From: Chamaelirium japonicum
Taxonomy: Eukaryota; Streptophyta; Magnoliopsida; Liliales; Melanthiaceae
Direction of reading: 5' to 3'
Assembly: GCA_947650365.1 (NCBI GenBank)
Contig: OX393549.1
Coordinates: 88,771,556-88,835,555, forward strand
DNA length: 64,000 nt
Position 1 is the stretch's first letter; every line of letters starts with the position of its first letter. This document shows, piece after piece, positions 1-17,094 of this stretch. The notes beneath the pieces were generated by a model. The model had not been told where the DNA came from and did not search any database. It worked only from the letters and a program-made list of their open reading frames with translations. The position numbers and the translations under genes are program-made.

Positions 1-327
1 ACCTCCAGTGATGACCCCGACCCCATCGGCGACGATCGTGGTGTCCTCCTCGACCCGATCCCGCCGTAGACAATATTAAAAAATATATATATAATCAAGA
101 TCATATAGATCGAGAGAGCTAGATAAAGAGGGAGAGAGAGAGAGACCTGTTCACCGGCGACTACCCCGACCCCATCGGTGACGATTATGGTGTCCTTGTC
201 GATCCGTTCCGCTGGCAACCGCATTAAAATCTAGGGGGGGTTTAGATCGCGAGAGATGGAGAGAGAGATAGAGAGAGAGATCAGGGGGTGGGGGGGACGG
301 TTAGATCGCAGAGGAGGCGGGAGGGAT

Positions 328-403
<76 letters not shown>

Positions 404-453
404 TCAGGGGGCGGGGGGGTTAGATTGCAGAGGAGGGGCGTTAGATCACGTAA

Positions 454-511
<58 letters not shown>

Positions 512-585
512 AGAGAGGGAGAGAGAGAGAGAGAGAGAAAGATCAGGGGGGTGGGGGGATGGTTAGATCGCAGAGGAGGGGGGAG

Positions 586-621
<36 letters not shown>

Positions 622-834
622 TGGGGAAGAGGGGGTCGGTTAGATCGCGAGAGACGGGGAGAGAGGGGATGGATTTGGGAAGAGAGGGAAGATACTGTGC
701 ACAAAACCAGCTGTGAGAGAGAGATTTGGGAAGATTTGGGAAGAGATTTTTCTCTCTCTCTCTCCCCGATCCTTTCCCTCATGTCCTCCCTCGCGATCTA
801 AACCCCCCCACCAGCTGTGATACGGAGAAGGAGA

Positions 835-928
<94 letters not shown>

Positions 929-1085
929 GGGGGGTAGAGAGATATCCGAGAAGTGAAAGAGAAAGATCGGGAGAAGAGAGATAGAATGAATGACTGTGAT
1001 TAGTGTTTTTTTTGTCTAGTCAGCTTTTGGTTCCATATTGTCCTAGTCAGCACAAAACTATTGTCCCTTGTTTTATATTTATATA
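1..1085 (-). mobile_element. Helitron-like remnant, GA-rich, 5'-end region
   Basis: Positions 980-1075 (TTTTGTCTAGTCAGC ... TTGTCCCTTGTTTTATAT) match 21536-21626, which is the 5' end, on the minus strand, of the well-delimited Helitron at 20153-21630. Both copies also carry a long GA-rich interior. The other end lies outside the window. Positions 1-85 and 140-230 form a diverged tandem pair around the motif CCCCGACCCCATCGG. The family assignment rests on homology to the better copy only. No coding sequence is evident. Confidence 0.45.
240..930. repeat. (GA)n tracts inside a diverged minisatellite
   Basis: A unit containing GATCAGGGGG then GGTTAGATCGCAGAGGAGG followed by (GA)n recurs near 279, 402, 541 and 630, with unit lengths of roughly 85-140 bp because the GA run varies. 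The longest runs are about 328-392, 460-505 and 839-924. The long RERERE-type open frames here are products of the repeat. Confidence 0.85.
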
Positions 1086-1097
1086 TATATATATATA

Positions 1098-1498
1098 GGG
1101 AAAGGGTAGCCTACTCCATGGAGTAGGCTACTTACCTACTCCATGGACCATATAGACGCCACATGGCACTTTTTAATCGAGTTTTTTTTTCATGTATGGT
1201 TAATCTAATATGGATAGATTATGATTATGAAAAAAAATCCGAAGAAAAAAACTTAAACCAACCCGATCAAGTTGAAACAAAATTTAACTTGATTTTGTGC
1301 ATCGTTAAAACATATTTTTTGTGGATGCTAAAAATGCTACTTGACATATGTTTTTCTCAAATTTTTTTTCTTGACAATTGTTGGGAGGGATGAACCTAAG
1401 TTAACAAAGTTTTAACTCCGGTTAAAAAGTGCCACATGGCATCTATTTAACCCATAGAGTAGATAAGTTACCTACTCCATGGAGTAGGCTACCCTTTC

Positions 1499-1500
<2 letters not shown>
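1098..1500. mobile_element. MITE type A, 403 bp, in (TA)n
   Basis: The ends are inverted copies: GGGAAAGGGTAGCCTACTCC at the left and its complement at 1481-1500. Imperfect inverted homology runs for about 80 bp and includes the nested palindrome CCTACTCCATGGAGTAGG. TA repeats abut both ends. The AT-rich interior and the subterminal TGCCACATGGCACTTTTTAA resemble type F elements. There is no coding capacity. Confidence 0.8.

Positions 1501-1554
<54 letters not shown>
1501..1554. repeat. (TA)n tract between MITE A and MITE B1
   Basis: Pure TA dinucleotide run of about 54 bp that directly joins two unrelated inverted-repeat elements with no other spacer. Confidence 0.97.
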
Positions 1555-1556
<2 letters not shown>

Positions 1557-2204
1557 GGACAGGGAGCCTGGACCTTAGGTGCAGCGTGAACGCTGCACCG
1601 GAGCGGCTCCCCGCGCGCCACGTGTCCAAGAAAATCGGCCGCCCGCCTTTAAAACCGCGGGACGAACCGTAGCCGTCCGATCGATTCGATCGGACGGAAA
1701 TCCGATCGCCCGCCTGTAAAAACTCGGCATCCAGCGCAGACCGTCCGATTCGTGCACTGCACCCCGCCCGCCGCCGTCTGATCCGTGCAGCGCACCCCCC
1801 CGGTGTATCGGTTGGGCCAAGTGATTCCCGTCCATTCGATCGAGCGAATCGAACGGACGGAAACGTTTTTCGCTGTTACTGTAGCGGCTACAGTAACAAC
1901 AAAAAACGTTTTTGTCCGTTCGATTCCCTCGATCGAACGGACAGGAATAACCCGGGCCAACTGAACACCGGACAGGGGTGTGGTGCACGGATCATACGGC
2001 TGGCACTGCACGGATCGGACGGTCTGCGCTGGATGCCGCGTTTTTATAGGCGGGTGGCCGGATTTCCGTCTGATCGAATCGATCGGACGGTGCGGTTCGT
2101 CCCGCGGTTTTAAAGGCGGGCGGCCGATTTTCTTGGACACGTGGCGCGCGGGGAGCGGCTCCGGTGCAGCGTTCACGCTGCACCTGAGGTCCAGGCTCCC
2201 CGTC

Positions 2205-2207
<3 letters not shown>
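1555..2207. mobile_element. Foldback element B1, 653 bp, in (TA)n
   Basis: The left arm starts GGGGACAGGGAGCCTGGACC and the right arm ends with the near-exact complement, so the element is two arms of about 325 bp that fold on each other. Nested palindromes lie within the arms, for example GGTGCAGCGTGAACGCTGCA near each end and the central CTGTAGCGGCTACAG. It is GC-rich, unlike its surroundings. The terminal ~30 bp are shared with B2 at 4587-5226, but the interiors differ. It is non-coding. Confidence 0.85.

Positions 2208-2287
<80 letters not shown>
2208..2287. repeat. (TA)n tract
   Basis: About 80 bp of TA repeat at the right end of B1. Positions 2288-2560 are AT-rich DNA in which I see nothing further. 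Confidence 0.97.
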
Positions 2288-2289
<2 letters not shown>

Positions 2290-2559
2290 CCAAAAGACAT
2301 AAGCATGATTTTAGTTGTAGATACCTGAAAACCTGTTAGCCATATTGATTGTGAAAAAATTTAATGGAAAATGAAAACCTAATAGCCTTATCGGGTTATA
2401 TTCTTCCCATAACATGACTTGTATATTTGCTTATTTTTTAGAAAATGAACAGCGCTAATAGCATGATAAATGAGAGTTCGGTTACAAATTTTATACGGAC
2501 CAGATGCACACCACAAGCCCATCTTTTATGGGATTTCTTTCTCAACCAAATTCTAAGGT

Positions 2560-3440
2560 TTGTAAATCTCGGTGAAATAAGGAGGGGTTCGGCCTTGACC
2601 CCTACCAGTTTATTAAATGAAAAAAAAATTACAGACTATGGCTAAGAGGCACGAACACTCGATGTGTAACCACATCCAACACGGGCTAACAAAATCGCCC
2701 TGGTATTACAAATAAGAAACAAAAGACCTCTAAGTCCCAAGACTTTGAAGCCCCCGATCTTTTCAATTTGCGGATCTGTGCTAGGAAAGACCCCGATCCT
2801 TTCCCATTAATGGAGAAGCCGATAGCCGAAGCTATATCAAGAATGGTGTTGCCCTCCAACAGGTTAAGTGGTAGGCTTTACTCCTCCCCATCAAGGTTAA
2901 ACAATTGATCTTGAAGGTTCTGAATGAGGGGGATCAGTCTCTCATGAGCCGAATGTTGGATACCCTCGATGGAAGTCGAGCAAGCTGGAAGGGTCGAAAC
3001 ACCTGCGCAGGCCGAGCTAGGCCGTGGTGGTCGATGGTGCATGTCAGAATAAAGGGTTCTATATTTGGCTCAATGCGAAACCCTGACTTCAATAGAATCC
3101 GACCCACGATTTGCTAGTCGAGGACTACGACGCATACTCAATGGGCAATAAGAGTTAGTTGACCCGTTGGCCCCAGCGAGTCTCCCATCCACAAGGCCTC
3201 CAACATGTGAAACCCCATTTCCTGAGAAATGGACTGCATTAGAAATTGAAATCCCATGGGAAGTTGCACCGTTGTTGACTCTATAGACATCTTCGTCGAC
3301 CTACTGCAGCTCCTAAATTATTCCCTCAACTACAATTCCAACTCCAACTCCGGAGGATGGAAAGAACTCATTGCTATCCATTAGAGCTTCAATGTGATCT
3401 TTAGCGATCACCTTATATGCAAAGCTTCTCACATATTGTG
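2560..3440 (-). mobile_element. ORF1-only LINE copy 1 (5'-truncated)
   Basis: Read on the minus strand, about 3420 down to 2735 matches the ORF1 segments at 42440-42709 and 44771-45055 on the plus strand. It includes the C-terminal stretch that translates about as LPLNLLEGNTILDIASAIGF. It then continues into the same 3' UTR (GGGCGATTTTGTTAG) and the same tail, TTTAATAAACTGGTAGGGG, at 2600-2620. No ORF2 sequence lies between ORF1 and the tail. The frame is broken. This copy is also the uninserted reference that dates and delimits the solo LTR at 42710-44770. The right limit is where the TA tract begins. Confidence 0.7.
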
Positions 3441-3448
3441 ACATCCCG

Positions 3449-5226
<1,778 letters not shown>

Positions 5227-5289
<63 letters not shown>

Positions 5290-5302
5290 AGAGAGAGAGA
5301 GA
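5227..5302. repeat. (TA)n then (GA)n tract
   Basis: TA repeat passing into a short GA run immediately before MITE E1. Confidence 0.95.
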
Positions 5303-6034
<732 letters not shown>

Positions 6035-6463
6035 GGTTTTGTGGGGGGGACAAACATTTAATTGAGTCAAGAGACAAACCGTAAGAGACAAACACAGCCG
6101 TTCATTGCTATTAGGGCGAGTGCCATTAACGGCTGTGATTGATCCGACCAGTCCTTCAAAGATGAAAGGTGATCCTATCCGTTCAAACTGGATTCAATGG
6201 ATAGGTATATCGTGGGTTAAAAATGAATGGTGATGATACCCGTTCGGTCCGGTCAGAGAAGGGTTAAAAATGGAAAGCGAATTCAATCTGATCCCCAAAT
6301 CTTGCCGTCCCTCTCTCAATTTGGTAACTCTCCCCAAATCCTGTCGTCCGTTTCACTGAAGTGAGTCCGGTACAGACGAACCCTAACCCCTCCCCCCACT
6401 CCATCCCTTTCTTTCTCGATCCCCCTCAGTCTCAGCCCGGCGCCTTCTCTCTTTCTTTCTCTC

Positions 6464-6464
6464 G

Positions 6465-6500
<36 letters not shown>
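6464..6500. repeat. (CT)n tract
   Basis: Short CT run inside a pyrimidine-rich leader-like stretch (6310-6520). Confidence 0.9.
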
Positions 6501-6501
<1 letters not shown>

Positions 6502-6629
6502 CCCTTTCTCTCTTCGATCACTGTCGGCCAAACCTCCCACCCATGGATCAAGGTCAGGGAGTCCGAGGTCAACTGCATGTGTTGCCGGATCGTGGCCGGT
6601 GATGAAGGCAAAGCTGTATCAGGAGTCCT

Positions 6630-6790
6630 CCGCCTCCGTCTCCGTCTCCGTCTCCGTCCGACCGCTTCAGGTGGCCTCCTCCGCCTCGGCCGGGCTGAGA
6701 TCGCGCCCCTCCGCCTCCGTCCGACCGCTTCAGGAGGCCTACTCCGCCGGGCTGAGATCGCGCCATTCCTCCTCCGCCTCCGCCGGCTGC
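6630..6790. repeat. GC-rich imprecise tandem repeat
   Basis: TCCGTCTCCGTCTCCG passes into repeated blocks with CCGACCGCTTCAGG and GGGCTGAGATCGCGCC (at 6657/6721 and 6690/6752). The period is about 64 bp. It creates long spurious frames on both strands. Confidence 0.75.
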
Positions 6791-6999
6791 AACCAACGCC
6801 CACACCCCCTCAGTCTCTCTCTCTCTCTCATCGCTGTTTTTTTGTTCATTTTTCGCCGAGCAGAGGAGGGAGGGGAGCGGACTCAGTGGAGGAGGGGAAG
6901 AGGGTGCGGGGGGGATGTCAAGATCCAGGTCGAAGGGGGAATCGATCGGCCCATCCTCCTACGCCTCCGCCGGCTACGACCAACACCCACACCTCCTCA

Positions 7000-7000
7000 T

Positions 7001-7074
<74 letters not shown>
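7000..7074. repeat. (CT)n tract
   Basis: About 74 bp of CT. It is followed by GATCTCTGGTTTTTTTTGCAG, which has the form of a polypyrimidine tract and 3' splice site. Confidence 0.95.
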
Positions 7075-7076
<2 letters not shown>

Positions 7077-7139
7077 CTCTGGTTTTTTTTGCAGAGCAAA
7101 GGAGGGAGAGAGGTGGGAAAGACGTGGTTCGATTTAGGG

Positions 7140-7720
7140 TTTCTCTAAATAAAAAAAAGGGAGAGATCGGGTGAGAGGGAGAGAGGGAAAGGCAAAGCTC
7201 TTTTATTTCCTACATGTTAATATGTACTGCTTGATAGCACTAATGGTCTGATAATGGGGAATGGAGTGTTTCTGATGGGCTTTTCTCATTTCCGTTCTCT
7301 TTGATTGTTTCAGGTGCCTAGATGAACAACGAACAACATCTGTTCCTTGGATGCAGGGGACTTGAGTGCCAGCATGAGTGGAACCAAGCTCCTAACTGAT
7401 AAAACACCCTGAGATGGTACTTTTTTCTGATGAGTTTGTTATACATTTCCTGTACTTGACTGTTCTTAGATCTATTGAAACTCGAATGTGTGTTTTTTGT
7501 TTTTTTGCATAGAATTATATAATTTGTATATGAATTTGAAGGTGTGTTTTGGGAGGATCTTGCCTCGATGGTTCTTGGATTTTTGGGCTTTTAGAGTTAA
7601 AGAAGATGGATCACAAGTGTAAGTACAATTGTCATTCGGTCTTTATTTTTTCGCTTCAATCTTAACATTGGGATCGTCGGATCTTTGGGCACTTACAAAA
7701 TTCATGAAGCTGGGGTTCCG
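7140..7720. other. No gene recognised
   Basis: AT-rich sequence with several splice-acceptor-like TTTCAG or GCAG sites (for example TTGTTTCAGGTGCC near 7305), but no open frame of convincing composition. It may be intronic sequence of a captured gene fragment. Confidence 0.4.
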
Positions 7721-7723
7721 CAT

Positions 7724-7832
7724 GACAATCAAATATTGTCTAATGTGTTTGGTCAAATATTGTCTGATGTGTTTGGTCAAATATTGTTACATTAGAAGAT
7801 GTATTTGGTCAAATATTGTCTGATGTGTTAAT
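7724..7832. repeat. 24-bp tandem repeat, about 4 copies
   Basis: GTCAAATATTGTCTGATGTG recurs with small changes at about 7729, 7753, 7777 and 7808. The AAATATTGT core is also the core of the diverged repeat at 10240-10600. Confidence 0.75.
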
Positions 7833-7914
7833 GTGGTGACTAAATCTCTTTTTCAATGAATATATTTGGGTTCTTTATCATTTAGGCCAAAATTGTTGTT
7901 ATTCTCTTGGGTTG

Positions 7915-7918
<4 letters not shown>

Positions 7919-8009
<91 letters not shown>
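7919..8009. repeat. (TA)n tract
   Basis: About 90 bp of TA repeat that, unlike most in the window, does not border an inverted-repeat element. Confidence 0.96.
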
Positions 8010-8010
<1 letters not shown>

Positions 8011-8012
<2 letters not shown>

Positions 8013-8448
8013 TCCTGATCTCTTTGTTGCTCTCTTTCTCTAATGTTTTTTTGTTTTTGAATCTTTTTTTTATTAAGGATTGCGATCGGACTCTTGGCAT
8101 CGACACCGACCGTCGGCCACAGAACGCCGGCCACATCCCTTCCATCCACCCACAGGTAGGAAGCCTCTCTCTCTCTCTCTCAATCAGTCATGATCTCTCT
8201 TTATTGCTCTCTTTCTCTAATGTTTTTTTGTTTTTGAATTTTTTTTTGAAGGATTGCGATCGTACTCTTGGCATCAATACCGACCGCCATCGGCCACCGA
8301 ACGCCGGCCACAGCCCTTTCGTCCACCCACAGGTAGGAAGCCTCTCTCTCTCTCTCAATCAGTCCTGATCTCTCTCTGTTGTGATGGGACTCTTGGCATC
8401 GACACCGACCGCCGGCCACAGCCCTTCTGTCCATCCACGGTAGGAAGC

Positions 8449-8460
<12 letters not shown>
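8011..8460 (+). repeat. Exon-like unit in three tandem copies
   Basis: Copies are at about 8011-8182, 8183-8357 and 8358-8460 (the third is shortened). Each has a T-rich tract and AAG acceptor-like end (missing in the third), a GC-richer block with ACTCTTGGCATCGACACCGA, and CCACCCACAGGTAGGAAGCC (CCACGGTAGG in the third), which looks like an exon end and 5' splice site, followed by (CT)n. Whether it was ever a coding exon is not known. Confidence 0.7.

Positions 8461-8494
<34 letters not shown>
8452..8494. repeat. (CT)n tract
   Basis: CT run that terminates the third exon-like unit. Confidence 0.93.
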
Positions 8495-8499
<5 letters not shown>

Positions 8500-8589
8500 C
8501 TGAAAGTGCAGGAGACGAATAGATCGAGCTCTGTTTTTTTTTCTTGATTGGAAAAGAGCTCCTCACACAACACACTCTATCATCCCGAG

Positions 8590-8710
8590 ATCACGTAGGG
8601 GAAAAGGAATCTGGATTGGGCTGATTTTTGTAGAGGAGGACGAGGGGAATGGAGGTGCAGGAGATGAATTGTGCTAATTGCGTAGGGGAAAAGGGATCTG
8701 GATTGGGCCT
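8590..8710. repeat. Direct repeat, ~88-bp spacing
   Basis: CGTAGGGGAAAAGGAATCTG (8595) recurs as CGTAGGGGAAAAGGGATCTG (8682). GTGCAGGAGATGAATTG at 8656 recurs from GTGCAGGAGACGAATAG at 8506. Confidence 0.65.
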
Positions 8711-8711
8711 G

Positions 8712-9108
8712 CAGAGTTGCCCAAACTTTGATCTGGTCACACCTAAAGATATCATGGATGCTTTGAAGAATACAAAACCATTGATGGCTCATCTCTATCC
8801 ACACAATTTCCAAAAAAAATTATAAATTGGCTTGATCAATATATTGTTTCAAATATTGTTTTTCTTTTATTTGGTTATCTAATCTTCTTTGGAACATCTC
8901 TGCAAAATCATGTGAGTGCTTTGATTTATGATTTTAGAAATGCTTTAATTTTATTTCTGCTGCTGCCCATCCAGAGTATCGTGACAAATACGCAAGGTCT
9001 GAAGACGTGGGCGCTCCAAAAGAGAACACGTGCGATGAAGAGCTGAGTAAGGAGGACGATGACTACGGATCGAGCGACGTGGCTGTGGTTGGCAATCCGA
9101 ACCTTTAG
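8712..9108 (+). pseudogene. Unrecognised gene fragment with two coding-like segments
   Basis: Segment 1 (about 8716-8815) reads CPNFDLVTPKDIMDALKN and continues to MAHLYPHNF. Segment 2 (about 8961-9108) follows a TTTATTTCTGCTGCTGCCCATCCAG acceptor-like stretch. It reads HPEYRDKYARSEDVGAP, then an acidic stretch (CDEELSKEDDDYGSS), and ends VVGNPNL with a stop codon TAG at 9106-9108. Amino-acid composition and acidic clustering look coding, unlike the surrounding AT-rich DNA. No start codon, donor site or upstream exons can be assigned. I do not recognise the family. It may be a host exon pair carried by a mobile element. Confidence 0.35.
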
Positions 9109-10240
9109 TGGCGGCGGCATGTGCTCCAACCCTGTACATGATATCTCGGCACTAGCTTCTTATGCCATTTGTGTAAATAAGTGTGTTCCTGGTTCTTGCT
9201 ATCTTCAACACTATCTGGGTTGGAATGCAACCAACCCGCATGAATGTTGTCATAATGTCGGGTGGTGGGTTCGATTCAAGACGTGATCGGATGGATGCAC
9301 TGTTGTTTATGGTCCCACATTGCAAGTGGCTTTCAAATTGAGTTATGGTCTAATTGGTCCTCTATGTTTCTAGGCTTTGAATAGGTTGGTGTCTTAAATA
9401 TTATATGGTCGAAGCTTCCTTGATGTCAAGAAGCTTCCATCTATATCGAGTGAGATGAATGTCCTTTATTGACATTTGAGAGATGGCTTTAGAACAACTT
9501 TGGTGACTTCCTATGTATATTGTTCAGAGAGCATTTGGGTGAGCTTCAAAACTGTACAAGAGAGCAGATGCATCGATTCTTGGTGGACTATGTCGAGATT
9601 TTGTACTAAAGTTTCCGATGAAACTTAGATGAATGATCTTCCAAATTTTATATCCGTTAAAAGTTTGTGTGTAAACCAGTCAACCAGTTTTTGGTTTTGC
9701 CATGCACAATGAAGCCAACAAATTTTGATGGGTTGGAAATCTGGTGGGAAATTACTTTCCAGGAACTGTGTTTCTGATTGGGGACTTTAGGATCCTTCTG
9801 ATCTCTTAGGTGCATCCTGCAATCTCACTGAGATTGATTCTACATGGTTAGGGCTTTTGTCCCCAACGAATTTTGAGACTCTCGCCGAATGTGGGTGGGT
9901 ATGGGAGGAATATTGACACCGCAGTTAATTTTTGCTGCATAAACCAAATATGGGCGCTCCCAACAAATTTGGGCGACCTCGCCGAATGTGCGTGCCGATA
10001 AGCACGGGCCTGTCGGCTCGCACATTCGTCAAGAGCTATGGCATATTTCCTCCCGTATGAAAAATCTCGAGAAATGGAACCAGCGTGGTAATCTGTTGGC
10101 GATGAGAGCTTCATCGACGAATTAGGCTATTTACACCAAGTGTGGACTCTCCAGCAGAATGTGGATGCCCTAGCCGATTTTAGGCGCTGTCGAATCAATT
10201 TTGTCACCCCATTCGAGTGCCGATAGACACGAGTATTATC
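9109..10240. other. No gene recognised
   Basis: Mostly single-copy-looking AT-rich sequence. A 75-codon frame at 9059-9286 (Cys-rich, HECCHNVGWW) overlaps the preceding fragment in another frame and has no recognisable domain. Short GCCGA/TCGGC inverted blocks lie at 9880-10030. Confidence 0.4.
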
Positions 10241-10600
10241 ACTGCTCATGAAATATTGTTGTATTCCTCAAAATACTATCACCGTTCAAGAAATTTTGGT
10301 ATCACTCTTGAAATATTGTTATCTTTCTCGAAATATTGTTGCCGTTCTCAAAATGTTTTATTGCCACCTTTGAAATATTGTTACATTCCTTGATATATTG
10401 TTTCTGCTCATGAAATCTTTTACGTGCCGATAGGCACGGGCATTAGAATACTATCACCGCTCACGAATTATTGTTATCACCCTCAAAATATTGTAATCTT
10501 TCTCGATATATTGCCACTACCTTCGAAATATTTTTTTGCAACCTTTTAAACACTGTCACCTGCCTCAAAAATATTGTTCTCACCCTCAAAATCTTTTGCG
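10240..10600. repeat. Diverged ~25-bp tandem repeat
   Basis: CTCATGAAATATTGTT-type units recur at least 12 times with heavy divergence (10247, 10267, 10305, 10330 and so on), split by a GTGCCGATAGGCACGGGCAT block at 10423. Confidence 0.65.
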
Positions 10601-10639
10601 TGCCGACAGGAACGGGCATTACTAGTATATATATATATA

Positions 10640-11045
10640 GGGAATAGGAAACACGGTCCTCCCGACCACCCAACACGCTAGTCATCCCTTCAATTTGGGT
10701 GCCACATGATAATTTTTAAACATATTTCTTTTTATGGATGGTCAATCCACTCTACTTAGATCAAGATTTTTAAAAAAAAATTTCTAAAGAAAAAACTTAA
10801 ATCAAACCGATCAACGGTCGACAAATTTAATAGTAAAATATAGCGTATAAATAGCCATTGCTATAGTTAATTTAAAAATGCCACTTGGTATATTTTTTTT
10901 CTAATTTTTTTTTCATGATCATTATTAGGAAGGATCTACCCACCTTGACCAACCCCTAACCCCGGTTAAAAAGTACAATATGGCACCCAAACTGAAGGAA
11001 GGACTAGTGTATTGGGTGATCGGGAGGACCGTGTTACCTATTCCC
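10640..11045. mobile_element. MITE type F, copy F1, 406 bp
   Basis: Begins GGGAATAGGAAACACGGTCC and ends with the complement GGACCGTGTTACCTATTCCC. The subterminal TGCCACATGATAATTTTTAA and the AT-rich interior resemble type A. TA repeats flank it on both sides. Nearly identical to F3. Confidence 0.8.
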
Positions 11046-11054
11046 ATATATATA

Positions 11055-11294
11055 TAAACAACCCGATCAACGATCGACAGATTTAACAGTAAACTGTAGC
11101 GGGCAAATAACTCTTGCTATGGTTAATTTAAAAATGCAATTTGGTATTTTTTTTTTTAATTTTTTTTTCATGATCATTGTTAGGAGGGGTGTACCAGCCT
11201 TGACCAACCCCTAACCCCGGTTAAAAAGTGTCATGTGGCACCCAAATTGAAGGAAGGACTAGTGTGTTGGCTAGTCGGGAGGACCGTGTTTCCT
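11055..11294. mobile_element. MITE type F, 3' half only (F2)
   Basis: Starts inside the F interior (AACAACCCGATCAACG) directly after a short TA run and ends GGAGGACCGTGTTTCC. The same half-element follows F3 at 13081-13319, so F1 plus F2 were duplicated together. Confidence 0.75.
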
Positions 11295-11316
11295 ATATAT
11301 ATATATATATATATAT
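11295..11316. repeat. (TA)n tract
   Basis: Short TA run linking F2 and G1. Confidence 0.95.
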
Positions 11317-11700
11317 GAGGTCTGGGTTCCTATGACATGTCATAGGGAGTACCCTATGACATATGGTGAATTAGTAATGCTAGAATGTTTAGAATATGCT
11401 GAATTTTTTTGAGGGTGATCATCTTATCTTAGATAAAATATCCACAAAAAATCAAAGCATTCTAAAACTTGTTGGGGCATCAAATGCTAGAAGCTTTATC
11501 GCCCATCCATTTTAACCGTTAAATTGAAAATCATATTTGATGCCTCTAGAAGTTTTAGAATGAGGCGAATTTTTGCGGGGGTCCTAACTAAGATAGGGTG
11601 ATCATCCTCATAAAAATTCAGAACATTCTAAATATTCTAGGGTTACTAACTCACTATATGTCATAGGGTACTCCCTATGACATGTCATAGGAACTCATTT

Positions 11701-11702
<2 letters not shown>
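11317..11702. mobile_element. MITE type G, 386 bp, in (TA)n
   Basis: The ends contain TTCCTATGACATGTCATAGG then GAGTACCCTATGACATA, repeated in inverted form at 11644-11702. The interior has the core common to C, D and I (TTCTAAAACTTGTTGGGGCA, GCATCAAATG, GGTGATCATCC). Non-coding. Confidence 0.8.

Positions 11703-11780
<78 letters not shown>
11703..11780. repeat. (TA)n tract
   Basis: About 77 bp between G1 and D-t2. Confidence 0.97.

Positions 11781-12577
<797 letters not shown>

Positions 12578-12662
<85 letters not shown>
12578..12662. repeat. (TA)n tract
   Basis: About 85 bp between D2 and F3. Confidence 0.97.
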
Positions 12663-12665
<3 letters not shown>

Positions 12666-13069
12666 AATAGGAAACACGGTCCTCCCGACCACCCAACACG
12701 CTAGTCATCCCTTCAATTTGGGTGCCACATGATATTTTTTAAACATATTTCTTTTTATGGATGGTCAATCCACTCTACTTAGATCCAGATTTTTTAAAAA
12801 AAAAATTCTAAAAAAAAAACTTAAAACAAACCGATCAACTGTCGACAAATTTAATGGTAAAATATAGCGTATAAATAGCCCTTGCTATGGTTAATTTAAA
12901 AATACCACTTGGTATATTTTTTTTCCAAATTTTTTTTCTTGATCATTATTATGAGGGATCTACCCACCTTGACCAACCCCTAACCCCAGTTAAAAAGAAC
13001 AATATGGCACCCAAACTGAAGGGAGGACTAGTGTGTTGGGTGATCGGGAGGACCGTGTTCCCTATTCCC
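12663..13069. mobile_element. MITE type F, copy F3, 407 bp
   Basis: Complete F element with GGGAATAGGAAACACGGTCC and its complement at 13050-13069. Closest relative is F1. Confidence 0.8.
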
Positions 13070-13080
13070 ATATATATATA

Positions 13081-13316
13081 AACAACCCGATCAACGGTCG
13101 CCAGATTTAACAGTAAACTGTAGTGGGCAAATAGACCTTGCTATGGTTAATTTAAAAATGCAATTTGGTATTTTTTTTTTCTAATTTTTTTTTCATGATC
13201 ATTGTTAGGAGGGGTGTATCAGCCTTGACCAACCATTAACCCCGGTTAAAAAGTGTCATGTGGCACCCAAATTGAAGGAAGGACTAGTGTGTTGGCTAGT
13301 CGGGAGGACCGTGTTT

Positions 13317-13319
<3 letters not shown>
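13081..13319. mobile_element. MITE type F, 3' half only (F4)
   Basis: Same break point as F2 (AACAACCCGATCAACG after a short TA run). It shows that F1-F2 and F3-F4 are a duplicated pair. Confidence 0.75.

Positions 13320-13400
<81 letters not shown>
13320..13400. repeat. (TA)n tract
   Basis: About 80 bp between F4 and H1. Confidence 0.97.

Positions 13401-15206
<1,806 letters not shown>

Positions 15207-15255
<49 letters not shown>
15207..15255. repeat. (TA)n tract
   Basis: About 49 bp between H2 and E2. Confidence 0.97.

Positions 15256-16598
<1,343 letters not shown>

Positions 16599-16632
<34 letters not shown>
16599..16632. repeat. (TA)n tract
   Basis: Short TA run between I1 and J1. 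Confidence 0.96.
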
Positions 16633-16634
<2 letters not shown>

Positions 16635-16911
16635 GGAGGGATACTCTTACTCATGACCTCCTACTCATATAGTTACCTATGATCCGGGCTGTCCATTAAA
16701 CCCCGACGTACGGTTCGGATTAGATGGGGAGTTAAAGTAATGGTGTCCGCATTAAATGCCTGAATTAAAAGCCCTTAATAAAAGTTCGCATTTAATGCGT
16801 ACACTATTGCTTTAACTCCCCATCTAATCCGAACCGTACGTCGAGATTTAATGGACGGCCCGGATCATAGGTAACTATATGAGTAAAAGACCATGAGTAA
16901 GAGTATCCCTC

Positions 16912-16913
<2 letters not shown>
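16633..16913. mobile_element. Foldback MITE type J, 281 bp
   Basis: Starts GGGGAGGGATACTCTTACTC and ends with its near complement. The arms of about 120 bp pair almost throughout (GTACGGTTCGGATTAGATGG against CCATCTAATCCGAACCGTAC). Unrelated in interior to the other types. Confidence 0.82.

Positions 16914-17007
<94 letters not shown>
16914..17007. repeat. (TA)n tract
   Basis: About 93 bp between J1 and F5. Confidence 0.97.
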
Positions 17008-17009
<2 letters not shown>

Positions 17010-17094
17010 GGGAATAGGGAACACGGTCCTCTCGACCACCCAACACGATAGTCCACCTATAACATCCGCCCCAAACACACAAGATATTGTCTGC

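Noticed and set aside
288-956. Open frames rich in Arg-Glu repeats
   Set aside because: They are translations of (GA)n tracts and share no protein domain.
6361-7137. A 258-codon frame
   Set aside because: Composed of CT-repeat Ser-Leu runs and GC-rich tandem repeat; no domain, and competing frames on both strands.
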